Of a stretch of 64,000 bases of DNA, positions 1-8,421 are shown in pieces; position 1 is the first letter of the stretch, and every line of letters starts with the position of its first letter. Origin of the DNA: Onishia niordana (GTDB taxonomy: Bacteria > Pseudomonadota > Gammaproteobacteria > Pseudomonadales > Halomonadaceae). The notes below the pieces were generated by a model. It was not told the DNA's origin. It saw only the letters and a list, made by a program, of their open reading frames with translations, and ran no database searches. Where the stretch lies: assembly GCF_004798965.1 (NCBI RefSeq), contig NZ_SDSD01000002.1:372001-436000 (forward strand), written 5' to 3'. A program made the position numbers and the translations under genes.

Positions 1-115
1 TACCAAAGTGAACGAAGAGTTCATCTCCATGGAAATCGCCGAAGGCACCGAGATCAACGTGCAGAAGAACGCCGTTGCCTCTGTCCTGCCCAAGGGCACT
101 ATCAAGTCCATCTGA
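1..115 (+). CDS. yajC: YajC, Sec translocon accessory protein (C-terminal end only)
   Basis: The window opens inside this gene. The frame starts at base 2 and gives 37 residues ending in VLPKGTIKSI before TGA at 113-115. The motif of a basic, Val-rich stretch followed by VLPKGT is typical of the C-terminal cytoplasmic part of YajC, the small single-pass membrane partner of SecDF. Its position directly upstream of secD and secF on the same strand is the usual yajC-secD-secF order. The membrane anchor and start codon lie outside the window, so nothing can be said about them. Confidence 0.9.
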   Translation, partial: TKVNEEFISMEIAEGTEINVQKNAVASVLPKGTIKSI

Positions 116-128
116 TTTCGCACCCCGG

Positions 129-168
129 CACCGCCGGCGGGCAGGCCCGCGCCCGCCCGTCGGCGGTG
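129..168 (+). other. GC-rich hairpin between yajC and secD
   Basis: The outer arms 129-136 (CACCGCCG) and 161-168 (CGGCGGTG) are perfect reverse complements. An inner pair (137-142 with 151-156) extends the stem with a 4-nt bulge on one side. No T-run follows, so it is not a classical intrinsic terminator. It could reduce read-through or stabilise the yajC mRNA end within the yajC-secD-secF transcript. Confidence 0.4.
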
Positions 169-233
169 TGCTGGTGGCGACCCCCCTATTCGCTCTCGCG
201 ATGTCGCCATGTTAGCTACAAGGCAGGGCCTGC

Positions 234-2081
234 ATGCTTAACCGTTACCCCCTATGGAAGTATCTGCTGATACTTCTTGTCCTCGCCGTCGGCCTGGTCT
301 ATTCGCTACCCAACCTCTTCCCCGCGGACCCCGCGGTGCAGATCAGTCCCGCCAGCGGCGGTGAAAACCTCAGCGAATCCCAGTTGGATCGAGTCCAGTC
401 GGCACTTGCCGATGCCGATATTCCTCTCAAGTCTACCGAGCGCGACCCTAACAGCGTCCTTTTGCGTCTTGATAGTGCCTCTGACCAGATGCGCGCCCGT
501 GGCGTAGTTGATGGCCTGCTTGACGACGACCATGTGGTTGCCGTCAACCTCGCCGACTCGACGCCTGGCTGGCTCAAGAGCCTGGCTGCCTCGCCGATGA
601 CCCTGGGCCTCGATTTGCGCGGCGGCGTGCATTTCCTGCTCGAGGTCGACATGGACGCCGCGGTGACCCAGCGACTCGAGGTCAACGCCAGCGCCATACG
701 CGAAACCCTGCGTGGTGAACGCATCCGCTACCGCAACACGGAGATCGACGGCCGCCAGCTGAGCATGGACTTCATGAACGCTGAAGATCGTGATGAAGCC
801 AGCAACCTGATTCGCCGCGACTTCCCGGATTTCAGCTACGAAGATGTCGAAGCGGAACGTGGTGCGACCCTTGCCATGACGCTCAGCGATCAGGCGGTTC
901 AGGAGATTCAGGACTACGCGATCAACCAGAACCTGACCACCCTGCGCAATCGCGTCAATGAGCTGGGTGTGGCCGAGCCGCTGGTCCAGCGTCAGGGCCC
1001 CAACCGCATCGTGGTCGAGCTGCCGGGCGTGCAGGACACTGCCGCTGCCAAGCGCGTGGTGGGTGCTACTGCCAACCTCGAGTTCCGCCTCGAGGCACGT
1101 CCGGATACGCCAGAGCAGGAGACCGAAACCCTCGAGTTCCGCTCCAGCCAACGGACCGCTGCGCTGATGCGTGATGTCATTATCACCGGTGACAGCGTTT
1201 CCAGCGCCAATCGCAGTTTCGATGAGAACGGCCGCCCTCAGGTCAATATCGACCTGGACGGCACCGGCGGCACCCTGATCAACCGGGCCACCCGCTCCAA
1301 CATCGGCCGCAACATGGCGGTGGTGTTCATCGAGCACAAGACCCGCGACCGCACCGTGATGGAAGACGGCAAGCCGGTGGTGAAGCGTGATCCCTACACC
1401 GAGCGCGGCATCATCAGCCTGGCGACCATCCAGAGCGCTCTGGGCAACAGCTTCCGCATCACCGGGCTCGACTCGCCCACCGAAGCCGCCGAGCTGTCGC
1501 TGCTGCTGCGTTCGGGCTCACTTGCCGCGCCGATCTACTTCGTGCAGGAACGCACCATCGGCCCAAGCCTGGGTCAGGACAACATCGACCGCGGCATTCT
1601 CTCGGTGCAAATCGGCCTGCTACTGGTCGTCGCCTTCATGCTGCTGCGCTACAAGGCCTTCGGGGTGATCGCCAACGTCGCACTCGGCATCAACCTGGTG
1701 CTGGTGATCGCGGCCATGTCGATGCTCGGCGCCACGCTAACGCTGCCCGGCATCGCCGGTATCGTGCTGACGCTCGGTATGGCAGTCGATGCCAACGTGT
1801 TGATATTCGAACGCATACGCGAGGAATTGCGAACCGGACTCTCGGTGCAGCAAGCGATCCATGCAGGTTATGAACGCGCCTTCACCTCGATCGTCGACGC
1901 CAACCTGACTACCCTGCTGGTCGCGCTGATCCTGTTCTCGATCGGCACCGGCCCAGTCAAAGGCTTCGCCGTCACCCTGTCGCTGGGCATCCTGACCTCG
2001 ATGTTCACCGCCCTGATGGTGACCCGCGCCATGGTCAACGTGACCGTCGGCGGTAAGCCACTCAAGAAACTCTGGATATGA
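234..2081 (+). CDS. secD: Protein translocase subunit SecD
   Basis: SecD forms the SecDF membrane complex with SecF, which uses the proton motive force to pull secreted proteins out of the SecYEG channel on the periplasmic side. The 615-residue product matches the E. coli length. An N-terminal membrane segment (about residues 9-29) is followed by a large periplasmic region with the P1 motif LGLDLRGG at 124-131. The C-terminal quarter carries five hydrophobic segments, including the conserved GMAVDANVLIFERIREE stretch in transmembrane segment 4, which contains the aspartate linked to proton transfer in this family. The stop codon overlaps the first possible secF start, and the two genes are evidently co-transcribed. 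Confidence 0.97.
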   Translation: MLNRYPLWKYLLILLVLAVGLVYSLPNLFPADPAVQISPASGGENLSESQLDRVQSALADADIPLKSTERDPNSVLLRLDSASDQMRARGVVDGLLDDDHVVAVNLADSTPGWLKSLAASPMTLGLDLRGGVHFLLEVDMDAAVTQRLEVNASAIRETLRGERIRYRNTEIDGRQLSMDFMNAEDRDEASNLIRRDFPDFSYEDVEAERGATLAMTLSDQAVQEIQDYAINQNLTTLRNRVNELGVAEPLVQRQGPNRIVVELPGVQDTAAAKRVVGATANLEFRLEARPDTPEQETETLEFRSSQRTAALMRDVIITGDSVSSANRSFDENGRPQVNIDLDGTGGTLINRATRSNIGRNMAVVFIEHKTRDRTVMEDGKPVVKRDPYTERGIISLATIQSALGNSFRITGLDSPTEAAELSLLLRSGSLAAPIYFVQERTIGPSLGQDNIDRGILSVQIGLLLVVAFMLLRYKAFGVIANVALGINLVLVIAAMSMLGATLTLPGIAGIVLTLGMAVDANVLIFERIREELRTGLSVQQAIHAGYERAFTSIVDANLTTLLVALILFSIGTGPVKGFAVTLSLGILTSMFTALMVTRAMVNVTVGGKPLKKLWI

Positions 2082-2092
2082 GGAGCCTCGCG

Positions 2093-3001
2093 ATGCGACA
2101 GTTCGATTTTATGGGCAAGCGCCGCCTGGCCTTCATTACCTCGGCGATATTGCTGCTGATCGCCCTCGGCTCACTGGCAATCCAGCAGCTAAGCTTGGGG
2201 CTCGACTTCACCGGCGGCACCCTGGTTGAGGTCAGCTACGCCACGGCGCCGACGCTCGACACCATCCGCGAGACGCTCCAGAGCGCCGGCTTACAGGACA
2301 TCTCGGTGCAGACCTTCGGCACCGCCGACGAGATCCTGATTCGCCTGCAGCAGGCCTTCGACCCGGCCGTTGGGCAGCAAGTAACTGAACTGCTGCGCGC
2401 TACCGGCGATGAGGTCTCGCTGGTGCGGGCCGAGTTCGTCGGCGCGCAGGTCGGCGAACAGCTGCGCGACCAGAGTGGTCTTGGCATGCTGGTGGCACTG
2501 GGCATGGTGATGCTCTACGTGGCCTTTCGTTTCCAGTACAAGTTCGCCGTCGGCGCACTGCTGGCATTGGTCCACGACGTGATCCTGGTGCTGGGGGCTT
2601 TCTCGCTGTTCCAGATCGAGTTCGACCTGACCGTACTGGCCGCGGTACTGGCCGTGATCGGTTACTCGCTGAACGATACCATCATCGTCTATGATCGGAT
2701 TCGCGAGAACATCCGCACCTCGCGCATCGATGACATGCCGGCGATCTTCAACGATGCCATCAACCAGACCCTGAGCCGGACACTCGCGACGTCAGGTACC
2801 ACGATTCTGGTGTTGCTGGCGCTGCTGATCCTGGGCGGCGACATGATCCACAACTTCGCCGTGGCACTGCTGATCGGTGTCGGTGTCGGTACCTTCTCGT
2901 CGATCTATGTGGCCTCGGCGCTGCTGCTGCCGCTCAAGCTTGCGCGCACTGACCTGATCCCGGCACAGAAGGAAAACGAGGACGCAGAGGAACTGCCCTG
3001 A
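2093..3001 (+). CDS. secF: Protein translocase subunit SecF
   Basis: This is the second half of the SecDF pump. The product has one N-terminal transmembrane segment, the periplasmic motif LGLDFTGGTLVEVSY, and five C-terminal membrane segments with the signature VIGYSLNDTIIVYDRIREN. An upstream ATG at 2078 overlaps the secD stop. The start at 2093 (MRQFDFMGKRR) is preferred because GAGGAG at 2080-2085 lies at ribosome-binding distance and the protein then begins like other SecF proteins, giving 302 residues. The gene ends before a strong terminator at 3050-3081, so yajC-secD-secF looks like one transcription unit. Confidence 0.96.
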   Translation: MRQFDFMGKRRLAFITSAILLLIALGSLAIQQLSLGLDFTGGTLVEVSYATAPTLDTIRETLQSAGLQDISVQTFGTADEILIRLQQAFDPAVGQQVTELLRATGDEVSLVRAEFVGAQVGEQLRDQSGLGMLVALGMVMLYVAFRFQYKFAVGALLALVHDVILVLGAFSLFQIEFDLTVLAAVLAVIGYSLNDTIIVYDRIRENIRTSRIDDMPAIFNDAINQTLSRTLATSGTTILVLLALLILGGDMIHNFAVALLIGVGVGTFSSIYVASALLLPLKLARTDLIPAQKENEDAEELP

Positions 3002-3049
3002 AGGGCGCCCTCCTCTACGCTCTCCCGTCGCATTCCTGACGGACGCCCG

Positions 3050-3081
3050 CGCCCCTGCTCATCGAGTAGGGGCGTTTTTTT
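3050..3081 (+). terminator. Intrinsic terminator of the secDF operon
   Basis: The stem CGCCCCT (3050-3056) pairs with AGGGGCG (3068-3074), with further pairing in the GCTC/GAG part. A run of seven T residues (3075-3081) follows directly. It lies 50 bases after the secF stop. Confidence 0.85.
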
Positions 3082-3090
3082 GCCGGGCAT

Positions 3091-3124
3091 AAAAAAACCC
3101 CACACGCCGGGGCGTGTGGGGTTT
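3091..3124 (-). terminator. Intrinsic terminator of the suhB-like gene
   Basis: The near-perfect hairpin has arms CCCCACACGCC and GGCGTGTGGGG. It is flanked by seven A residues on the left (3091-3097) and TTT on the right. Read on the minus strand it ends in seven T residues, so it mainly serves the leftward gene at 3159-3956, with some capacity in the other direction. Confidence 0.85.
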
Positions 3125-3158
3125 CATCTATCACGAGCGAGGCCCTGGGATAAAGGCC

Positions 3159-3956
3159 TCAGACCATGTGCGGCTTGAGCTGCTGCATCAGCGCCTTGTA
3201 GAGACGCGGGCCGGCGGCCATTAGCTGGCCTTCGATTTCGACGCTCGGGCTACCATCAGGCGTGCCCATCAGTGCGCCGGCTTCCTTGAGCAACAAGGAG
3301 CCGACCAGCTTGTCCTGCTCCTCGAGGCCAAGCACGAAGGCGGCGTCGCAACGGCCGCTGGCCAGTTCGGCCATATCGAGCAGGCCACTGCCGGTAGCGA
3401 GCTGCGTTTCGATCTGCGGGCCAAGCTGCTGCACCAAGGTCAAATAGGTGGGCAGGTTACGCGGACGCAGCCACAGCTCCGGCATGCTCAGCGCCAGACG
3501 CGAACCACCGATGGCGGTGGTCTTCGGCACGCGGATGCGCTTGCCGTTGCGCTGGGCGCCGCGACCACGGCTGGCAAGGATCTCGATATCGGCGAACGGG
3601 CAAAGCACCACGGCATGTTCGGGGCGACCCTTGACCATGCATACCAGCGACATGGCAAAGCCGCTGCTAGCAACGCTCAGATTGGAGTAGCCATGGAAGG
3701 GTTCGATCTTCCAGTGATGATCGGCGCCTTCGCCCTGGCCTTCACGGTAAGGAATGTAGCGACCGGAGATGCCGTGCTCGGGATAGCCACGCGAAATCTG
3801 ATTGGCAACCAGTGTCTCGACGTTACGGCCAGCATCTTCGAGCAGGCGGTCGAGGTTATGTTCGTCGTGAGAGTTTTCGATGCGCTCACGGATACGCACG
3901 AATTGTTCAGCGGCACTGCGCATGGCGCGCAGACCGAATTGGACCATAGGATGCAT
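3159..3956 (-). CDS. suhB: SuhB-like inositol monophosphatase family protein with degenerate active site
   Basis: The 265-residue product begins MHPMVQFGLRAMR and ends about where E. coli SuhB ends. The overall inositol-monophosphatase fold can be followed along its length (YPEHGI, RGAQRNGKRIRV, ATGSGLLDMAELASGRCDAA, LLLKEAGA). The catalytic motifs are changed. The DPLDGT metal-binding motif reads IEPFHG at residues 84-89, and the glutamate motif (ITEES in E. coli) reads SGRYI. The WDxAAG motif reads QDKLVG, which keeps only its aspartate (215). The protein should therefore not hydrolyse inositol phosphate. In E. coli SuhB works with NusA, NusB and NusG in rRNA antitermination without needing phosphatase activity, and that role is the likely one here. 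The gene diverges from trmJ, as its homologue lies beside trmJ in Pseudomonas. Confidence 0.85.
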   Translation of the reverse strand: MHPMVQFGLRAMRSAAEQFVRIRERIENSHDEHNLDRLLEDAGRNVETLVANQISRGYPEHGISGRYIPYREGQGEGADHHWKIEPFHGYSNLSVASSGFAMSLVCMVKGRPEHAVVLCPFADIEILASRGRGAQRNGKRIRVPKTTAIGGSRLALSMPELWLRPRNLPTYLTLVQQLGPQIETQLATGSGLLDMAELASGRCDAAFVLGLEEQDKLVGSLLLKEAGALMGTPDGSPSVEIEGQLMAAGPRLYKALMQQLKPHMV

Positions 3957-4129
3957 GATCGGGCCTTCGAGGAGTCGGGTACTGTTAAAGAACGGTGACG
4001 CAAATCGGGGCGTATCCTAGCAGATCCACTGCCGCCCCGCCATCGACCGCTTGGCTCAGGGGCCGCAAGTGACCGGTCGCACATGCTAGACTATGCCGCC
4101 CATCGACACTGAACACAGGCCCTGGCCCC

Positions 4130-5020
4130 ATGCTCGAGCGCATTCGCATCGTCCTCATCGGCACCAGCCATCCCGGCAATATCGGCGCTACCGCCCGCGC
4201 CATGCACAACATGGGCCTCGCCGACCTGGCGCTGGTCGCGCCGCGCAGCGAATCGCGCTCGGCAGAGGCGATCTCGCGGGCGTCGGGGGCCGATAGAATT
4301 CTGCATCATGCGCCGGTATACGACGACCTGGAGACCGCCGTTTCCGACTGCCGGCTGGTGGTCGGCGCCAGTGCCCGCTCGCGCACCCTGCCCTGGCCGA
4401 TGCTCACGCCGCGCGCGTTGGCCGAACGGCTACCGGCAGAGCTCGCCGCCCCCGAGGCCCGGGTGGCACTGGTGTTTGGCCGCGAGGACACCGGCCTGAC
4501 CAATGCCGAGCTACAGCGCTGCCATGCCCATGTGCATATCCCCACCAACCCGGATTACAGCTCGCTGAACCTGGCCGCCGCCGTGCAGGTGCTGACCTAC
4601 GAGTGCCGCCTGGCCTGGCTCGCGTTCACTGACGCCTCGCACGCCGCGCCGGAAGATGCGACAGCTGCTGAAACAGACCATGCGAGTGACGCCGAGAGAG
4701 GCGCTGATGCCGACGCCGACAATAAAAACGTCGCCGAGGCACAGCAGGTAGTGCCCAGCGTCGAGCATGAGACGGTCTTTGGTATCGCCTGGGATCATCC
4801 GCCGGCAAGCCACGCGGACCTGGAGCGTTATTTCGAGCACCTCGAGCGCACGCTGATCACCCTCAAGTTCCACGACCCGGAAAAGCCGCGCCAGCTGATG
4901 GCAAGGCTGCGTCGCCTTTACATGCGCGCCCGCCCGGACCAGATGGAGATCAATATCCTGCGCGGGATTCTCAGCGCCACCGAGAAGCAGGTAGCAAAAC
5001 GCGACTCCGGGGAATCATGA
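4130..5020 (+). CDS. trmJ: tRNA (cytidine/uridine-2'-O-)-methyltransferase TrmJ
   Basis: This is a SPOUT-class enzyme that 2'-O-methylates position 32 of tRNA using S-adenosylmethionine. The N-terminal domain shows the family motifs ARSRTLPWPML, VALVFGREDTGLTN and NPDYSSLNLAAAVQVLTYE, which build the knotted cofactor site. The C-terminal part (DLERYFEHLERTL, LRRLYMRARPDQMEINILRG) is the helical tail typical of TrmJ. Compared with E. coli TrmJ it is about 50 residues longer, because an Ala/Asp/Glu-rich, probably disordered linker (about residues 167-208) separates the two domains. It is followed by cysE on the same strand after 90 bases. Confidence 0.95.
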   Translation: MLERIRIVLIGTSHPGNIGATARAMHNMGLADLALVAPRSESRSAEAISRASGADRILHHAPVYDDLETAVSDCRLVVGASARSRTLPWPMLTPRALAERLPAELAAPEARVALVFGREDTGLTNAELQRCHAHVHIPTNPDYSSLNLAAAVQVLTYECRLAWLAFTDASHAAPEDATAAETDHASDAERGADADADNKNVAEAQQVVPSVEHETVFGIAWDHPPASHADLERYFEHLERTLITLKFHDPEKPRQLMARLRRLYMRARPDQMEINILRGILSATEKQVAKRDSGES

Positions 5021-5110
5021 GGGTGTCTTGCAGCCAGTATTCCATGCCCCAATAATCAGGGCCTGCTCGGCTCCGCTGCGCGCCGACTTTTTTCCATAAG
5101 GATTTGCCGC

Positions 5111-6049
5111 ATGTTTCGTCGTCTGCGAGAAGATATCAACAGCGTGTTCGCCCGAGACCCGGCGGCACGCAACTTCCTTGAAGTGCTGACCAACTATCCG
5201 GGCCTGCATGCGCTGCTGGCCCACCGGATGAGCCACTGGCTGTGGCAAAAGAACTGCAAGTGGCTGGCACGCAGCCTATCGCAGGTGTTTCGCGTGCTGA
5301 CCGGCATCGAGATTCATCCCGGTGCCACCATCGGCCGGCGCTTCTTCATCGACCACGGCATGGGCGTGGTGATCGGTGAGACGGCTCAGGTCGGCGACGA
5401 CGTGACCCTCTATCAAGGCGTGACCCTGGGCGGCACCAGCTGGCACAAGGGCAAGCGTCACCCGACCCTTGAAGATGGCGTGATCGTCGGCGCCGGCGCC
5501 AAGATTCTTGGCCCCTTCACGGTGGGTGCGGGTGCCAAGATCGGCTCCAACGCGGTGATCACCAAGGCCGTGCCGGCCGGTGCCACCGTGGTCGGCATTC
5601 CCGGCAAGATCGTCAAACGCGAAGAACCCGACAGCGAAGACCTCCCCAATATCGACCCGGCCCGCCGCGAAGCCATGCGCGAGAAGTTCGGCTTCGATGC
5701 CTACGGCGTCAGCCAGGACATGCCCGACCCGGTGGCACGCTCGATGCAAGCGATGCTCGATCACATGCATGCCGTCGACGGACGTATCGAGCAAATGTGC
5801 AAGACCCTGCGCCAGCTCGACAACAGCTACCGTGCCGGCCAGCTGCCTGAACTGCGTGACGAAGACTTCGAAGGCGTACTCGCCGATGTCGATAGCTGCT
5901 GCCCGCCGCTCGGCGACGATAGCGGTAGCAACGACCGACCGGGCAACACGGGTAGCGACAACCCCGACAAAGGCGCTGACGAGCAGGATAAGCAAGGGGA
6001 TAGCGCCACCGAGGAAGCCCCCCGCAAGCAGGGTAGCGGCAGTTCCTGA
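5111..6049 (+). CDS. cysE: Serine O-acetyltransferase
   Basis: CysE makes O-acetylserine from serine and acetyl-CoA, the first step of cysteine synthesis. The left-handed beta-helix is seen from about residue 60 as hexapeptide repeats ([73 protein letters not shown]). The short N-terminal region is like that of the CysE lying next to isc genes in Pseudomonas. After about residue 250 there is a low-complexity Asp/Gly/Ser/Asn tail of roughly 60 residues with no recognisable fold. AAGGA at 5098-5102 is a suitable ribosome-binding site. The gene precedes iscR by about 150 bases. Cysteine supply and the IscS desulfurase thus sit side by side, though iscR has its own promoter. Confidence 0.94.
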   Translation: MFRRLREDINSVFARDPAARNFLEVLTNYPGLHALLAHRMSHWLWQKNCKWLARSLSQVFRVLTGIEIHPGATIGRRFFIDHGMGVVIGETAQVGDDVTLYQGVTLGGTSWHKGKRHPTLEDGVIVGAGAKILGPFTVGAGAKIGSNAVITKAVPAGATVVGIPGKIVKREEPDSEDLPNIDPARREAMREKFGFDAYGVSQDMPDPVARSMQAMLDHMHAVDGRIEQMCKTLRQLDNSYRAGQLPELRDEDFEGVLADVDSCCPPLGDDSGSNDRPGNTGSDNPDKGADEQDKQGDSATEEAPRKQGSGSS

Positions 6050-6090
6050 ACACGAGGCGGCTTCCGCGCTCCCCTGGGTGCTGGATGCCT

Positions 6091-6124
6091 AATTGTTGAC
6101 CGCGATACTCGGGTTTCTCATAAT
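6091..6124 (+). promoter_or_regulatory. iscR promoter with overlapping IscR operator (type 1-like)
   Basis: The -35 hexamer TTGACC (6096-6101) and the -10 hexamer CATAAT (6119-6124) are spaced by 17 bp. The sequence TTGACCGCGATACTCGGG at 6096-6113 resembles the E. coli iscR promoter segment and fits most positions of the type 1 IscR consensus. Binding of [2Fe-2S]-IscR here would cover the -35 box and repress transcription, as established for E. coli. The inference is autoregulation of iscR-iscS-iscA by Fe-S status. Confidence 0.72.
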
Positions 6125-6195
6125 GGCGGTTTAGCGACCATCCTTTGACCTGCCGCGTGCGGGTCTGTCCTCGACCCAATGCGTGCGACACTTCT

Positions 6196-6675
6196 ATGCG
6201 CTTGACCACCAAAGGACGCTACGCCGTCACTGCGATGCTTGACCTGGCGATGAATGGCGCCGCAGCGCCGACGAGCCTTGCCGAAATTTCCAAGCGCCAG
6301 GAGATATCGCTGTCCTATCTGGAGCAGCTGTTTTCGCGGCTACGCCGTGCCGGCCTGGTCAAGAGTGTGCGGGGGCCTGGCGGTGGCTATCTACTATCGG
6401 GTGATCCCGTGGATATCTCGGTGGCTCGGGTCATCGACGCCGTCAATGAGTCAGTGGATGCCACTCGCTGTCAGGGGCTATCCGACTGCCAGCAGGGCGA
6501 TACCTGCCTGACGCATCACCTGTGGTGCGACCTCTCCAAGGAAATATACGGCTTCCTCGACGGCATTAGTCTCGGCGAGCTGGTCAAGCGTCATGAGGTC
6601 AAGGATATCGCAAAGCGCCAGCGTCTGCGTGCCGACGAGGACACGATCGCCGTGTCGTCGCCGACGGCGCCCTAA
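6196..6675 (+). CDS. iscR: Fe-S cluster assembly transcriptional regulator IscR
   Basis: This Rrf2-family repressor has 159 residues. It starts [18 protein letters not shown], a winged-helix N-terminus with the recognition region [20 protein letters not shown]. The three cluster-binding cysteines and the histidine are present in [18 protein letters not shown]. The ATG at 6196 is chosen because it gives the canonical IscR N-terminus, although the frame is open upstream. The gene lies 29 bases before iscS and downstream of a promoter that overlaps a likely IscR site. Confidence 0.96.
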   Translation: MRLTTKGRYAVTAMLDLAMNGAAAPTSLAEISKRQEISLSYLEQLFSRLRRAGLVKSVRGPGGGYLLSGDPVDISVARVIDAVNESVDATRCQGLSDCQQGDTCLTHHLWCDLSKEIYGFLDGISLGELVKRHEVKDIAKRQRLRADEDTIAVSSPTAP

Positions 6676-6704
6676 CCCCGTATCCTCACTGTTATCGGAT
6701 TACC

Positions 6705-7853
6705 ATGAGCGCTCCTGTCTATCTCGATTATGCTGCCACCACCCCCGTCGATCCACGGATCGCGGAGATCATGGCGCGCCACCTGACCATGGATGGCACC
6801 TTCGCCAACCCGGCGTCGCGCAGCCATATTGCCGGCTGGCTAGCCGAGCAGGCGGTCGAGGGCGCGCGTCGTCAGGTCGCCGACTTGATCGGCGCCGACC
6901 CGCGGGAGATCGTCTGGACCAGTGGTGCCACCGAGGCCGACAACCTGGCGCTGATCGGTTTCATGCGCGCCAATCGTGCCCGGGGCCGTCATATGGTGAC
7001 CTCGATCATCGAGCACAAGGCGGTGGTCGATACCGCCAAGGCGCTCGAGGCGGAAGGCGTCGAGGTGACCTGGCTGACACCGGGTGCCGATGGCCGAATC
7101 ACCCCGGGTCAGCTGACCGATGCCATGCGCGAGGACACCGCGCTGGTGTCACTGATGGCGGTCAACAATGAACTGGGCACCATCAATGACCTGGCCGCGC
7201 TATCCGACGTCGTGCATTCCTATGGAGCAACCTTCCATGTCGATGGCGCCCAGGCACCCGGCAAACTGCCGATTGACGTCACCGCCATGGGGATCGACCT
7301 GCTATCGCTCTCGGCCCACAAGGCCTATGGCCCCAAGGGCATCGGCGCGCTCTATGTGAAGCGCGATGCGGACCTGCGCATCGAGGCGCTGATCCACGGT
7401 GGCGGTCACGAGCGCGGCATGCGCTCCGGCACTCTGCCGACCCACCAGATCGTCGGCATGGGGGAAGCCTTTGCCCAGGCAGCAAGCGAAGGTGAAGCCG
7501 ACCGCACCCACGCCAGCGCCCTGCAGCAACGCTTCCTCGATGGCCTTGAAGGCCTCGAGGGCATGCACTGCAACACCGATACCCGGGTATCGGTGCCGCA
7601 CATCATCAACCTGGCCTTCAGTGGCCTGGACGGCGAGTCGCTGCTGATGGCGCTGCGAGGCCTGGCGATATCCACAGGCTCCGCCTGCAACTCTGCAAGC
7701 GTCGAACCGTCTTATGTATTGAAAGGCATCGGCGTTCCCAGGCCTCAAGCCCTGGCCTCGCTGCGTTTCAGCGTCGGCCGCTTCACTACCGAGGCGGATA
7801 TCGACACGGCCATCGCCGAGCTCAAGCATGCAGTGCCGGCGCTGAGACGTTAA
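6705..7853 (+). CDS. iscS: Cysteine desulfurase IscS (short C-terminus)
   Basis: This PLP enzyme removes sulfur from cysteine and hands it on as a persulfide. The N-terminus VYLDYAATTPVDPRI, the PLP-lysine motif SLSAHKAYGPKGIGALYV and the catalytic cysteine loop STGSACNSASVEPSYVL are all present. The product has 382 residues against 404 in E. coli IscS. It ends soon after SVGRFTTEADID and lacks the last 22 or so residues, which in E. coli help to bind the scaffold IscU. No iscU gene follows; the next gene is iscA, 85 bases on. Alternative sulfur acceptors (IscA, Suf proteins, TusA, ThiI) would have to be encoded elsewhere, except IscA. Confidence 0.94.
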   Translation: MSAPVYLDYAATTPVDPRIAEIMARHLTMDGTFANPASRSHIAGWLAEQAVEGARRQVADLIGADPREIVWTSGATEADNLALIGFMRANRARGRHMVTSIIEHKAVVDTAKALEAEGVEVTWLTPGADGRITPGQLTDAMREDTALVSLMAVNNELGTINDLAALSDVVHSYGATFHVDGAQAPGKLPIDVTAMGIDLLSLSAHKAYGPKGIGALYVKRDADLRIEALIHGGGHERGMRSGTLPTHQIVGMGEAFAQAASEGEADRTHASALQQRFLDGLEGLEGMHCNTDTRVSVPHIINLAFSGLDGESLLMALRGLAISTGSACNSASVEPSYVLKGIGVPRPQALASLRFSVGRFTTEADIDTAIAELKHAVPALRR

Positions 7854-7938
7854 CGTTATCAAGGAAAGCTCGCTTTCCGTCTGTCCTGCGTACCCTTTGC
7901 ACTCCCACGCACCCGACACCTTCAAGGAGGCTCGCACC

Positions 7939-8265
7939 ATGGCCCATCTTTCGATCACTCCCGCCGCCGCCAGCCAAATCCGTCAGGTGCTCGACGAGCG
8001 CGGCCACGGCCTCGGCCTGCGCGTTTCAGTCAAGCCGAGCGGCTGCTCCGGTTACAGCTATGTGCTGGACTTTGCCGATGAACAGGGCGCCGAAGACGTC
8101 AGCTTCAAGGAGCATGGCGTGGCGGTGTATGTCGCGCCCGAGGCCCTGGAAATGCTCGACGGCAGCGAAGTCGACTATGTCTCGGAAGGCCTCAACCGTT
8201 TCTTCCGTTTCAACAATCCCAACGTCAAGGATGAGTGCGGCTGCGGCGAAAGTTTCACGGTCTGA
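7939..8265 (+). CDS. iscA: A-type iron-sulfur carrier IscA
   Basis: The 108-residue A-type carrier has the three conserved cysteines in SGCSGYSYVLDF and DECGCGESFTV. The ending NPNVKDECGCGESF is closest to IscA rather than ErpA. The ATG at 7939 is chosen over an earlier in-frame ATG (7897) because AAGGAGG at 7924-7930 sits directly upstream. It is probably co-transcribed with iscR and iscS. In Pseudomonas and E. coli iscU lies between iscS and iscA, and hscB, hscA, fdx and iscX follow. Here none of these is present, and ndk comes next after about 330 bases. Confidence 0.93.
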   Translation: MAHLSITPAAASQIRQVLDERGHGLGLRVSVKPSGCSGYSYVLDFADEQGAEDVSFKEHGVAVYVAPEALEMLDGSEVDYVSEGLNRFFRFNNPNVKDECGCGESFTV

Positions 8266-8372
8266 GGCGCGTCTTGGCCCCTGAGCCATCTCTTGGCCGC
8301 CACTTAGCCGACCATGCGCCGTCCCTGAAAGATGGGGATCGGCCACGATAGCGACTCCCTGACGCCCCTGCG

Positions 8373-8397
8373 GCCATCACGCCCCCGGCGTGATGGC
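8373..8397 (+). terminator. Hairpin after the short isc operon
   Basis: A perfect 11-bp stem (GCCATCACGCC / GGCGTGATGGC) with a 3-nt loop lies 107 bases after the iscA stop. No T-run follows, so termination would be partial or need Rho. It separates the isc genes from the ndk promoter. The rest of 8266-8593 holds no gene. Confidence 0.5.
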
Positions 8398-8421
8398 TAG
8401 CAAGGGCGAGTTGGTCAAAGA

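Noticed and set aside
306..1337. 343-residue open frame antisense to secD
   Set aside because: Long antisense frames are common in GC-rich coding DNA. The translation is His/Gln/Val-rich without family motifs, and secD on the other strand is certain.
5276..5995. 239-residue open frame antisense to cysE
   Set aside because: Shadow of the third-codon-position GC bias of cysE. No ribosome-binding site or family motif.
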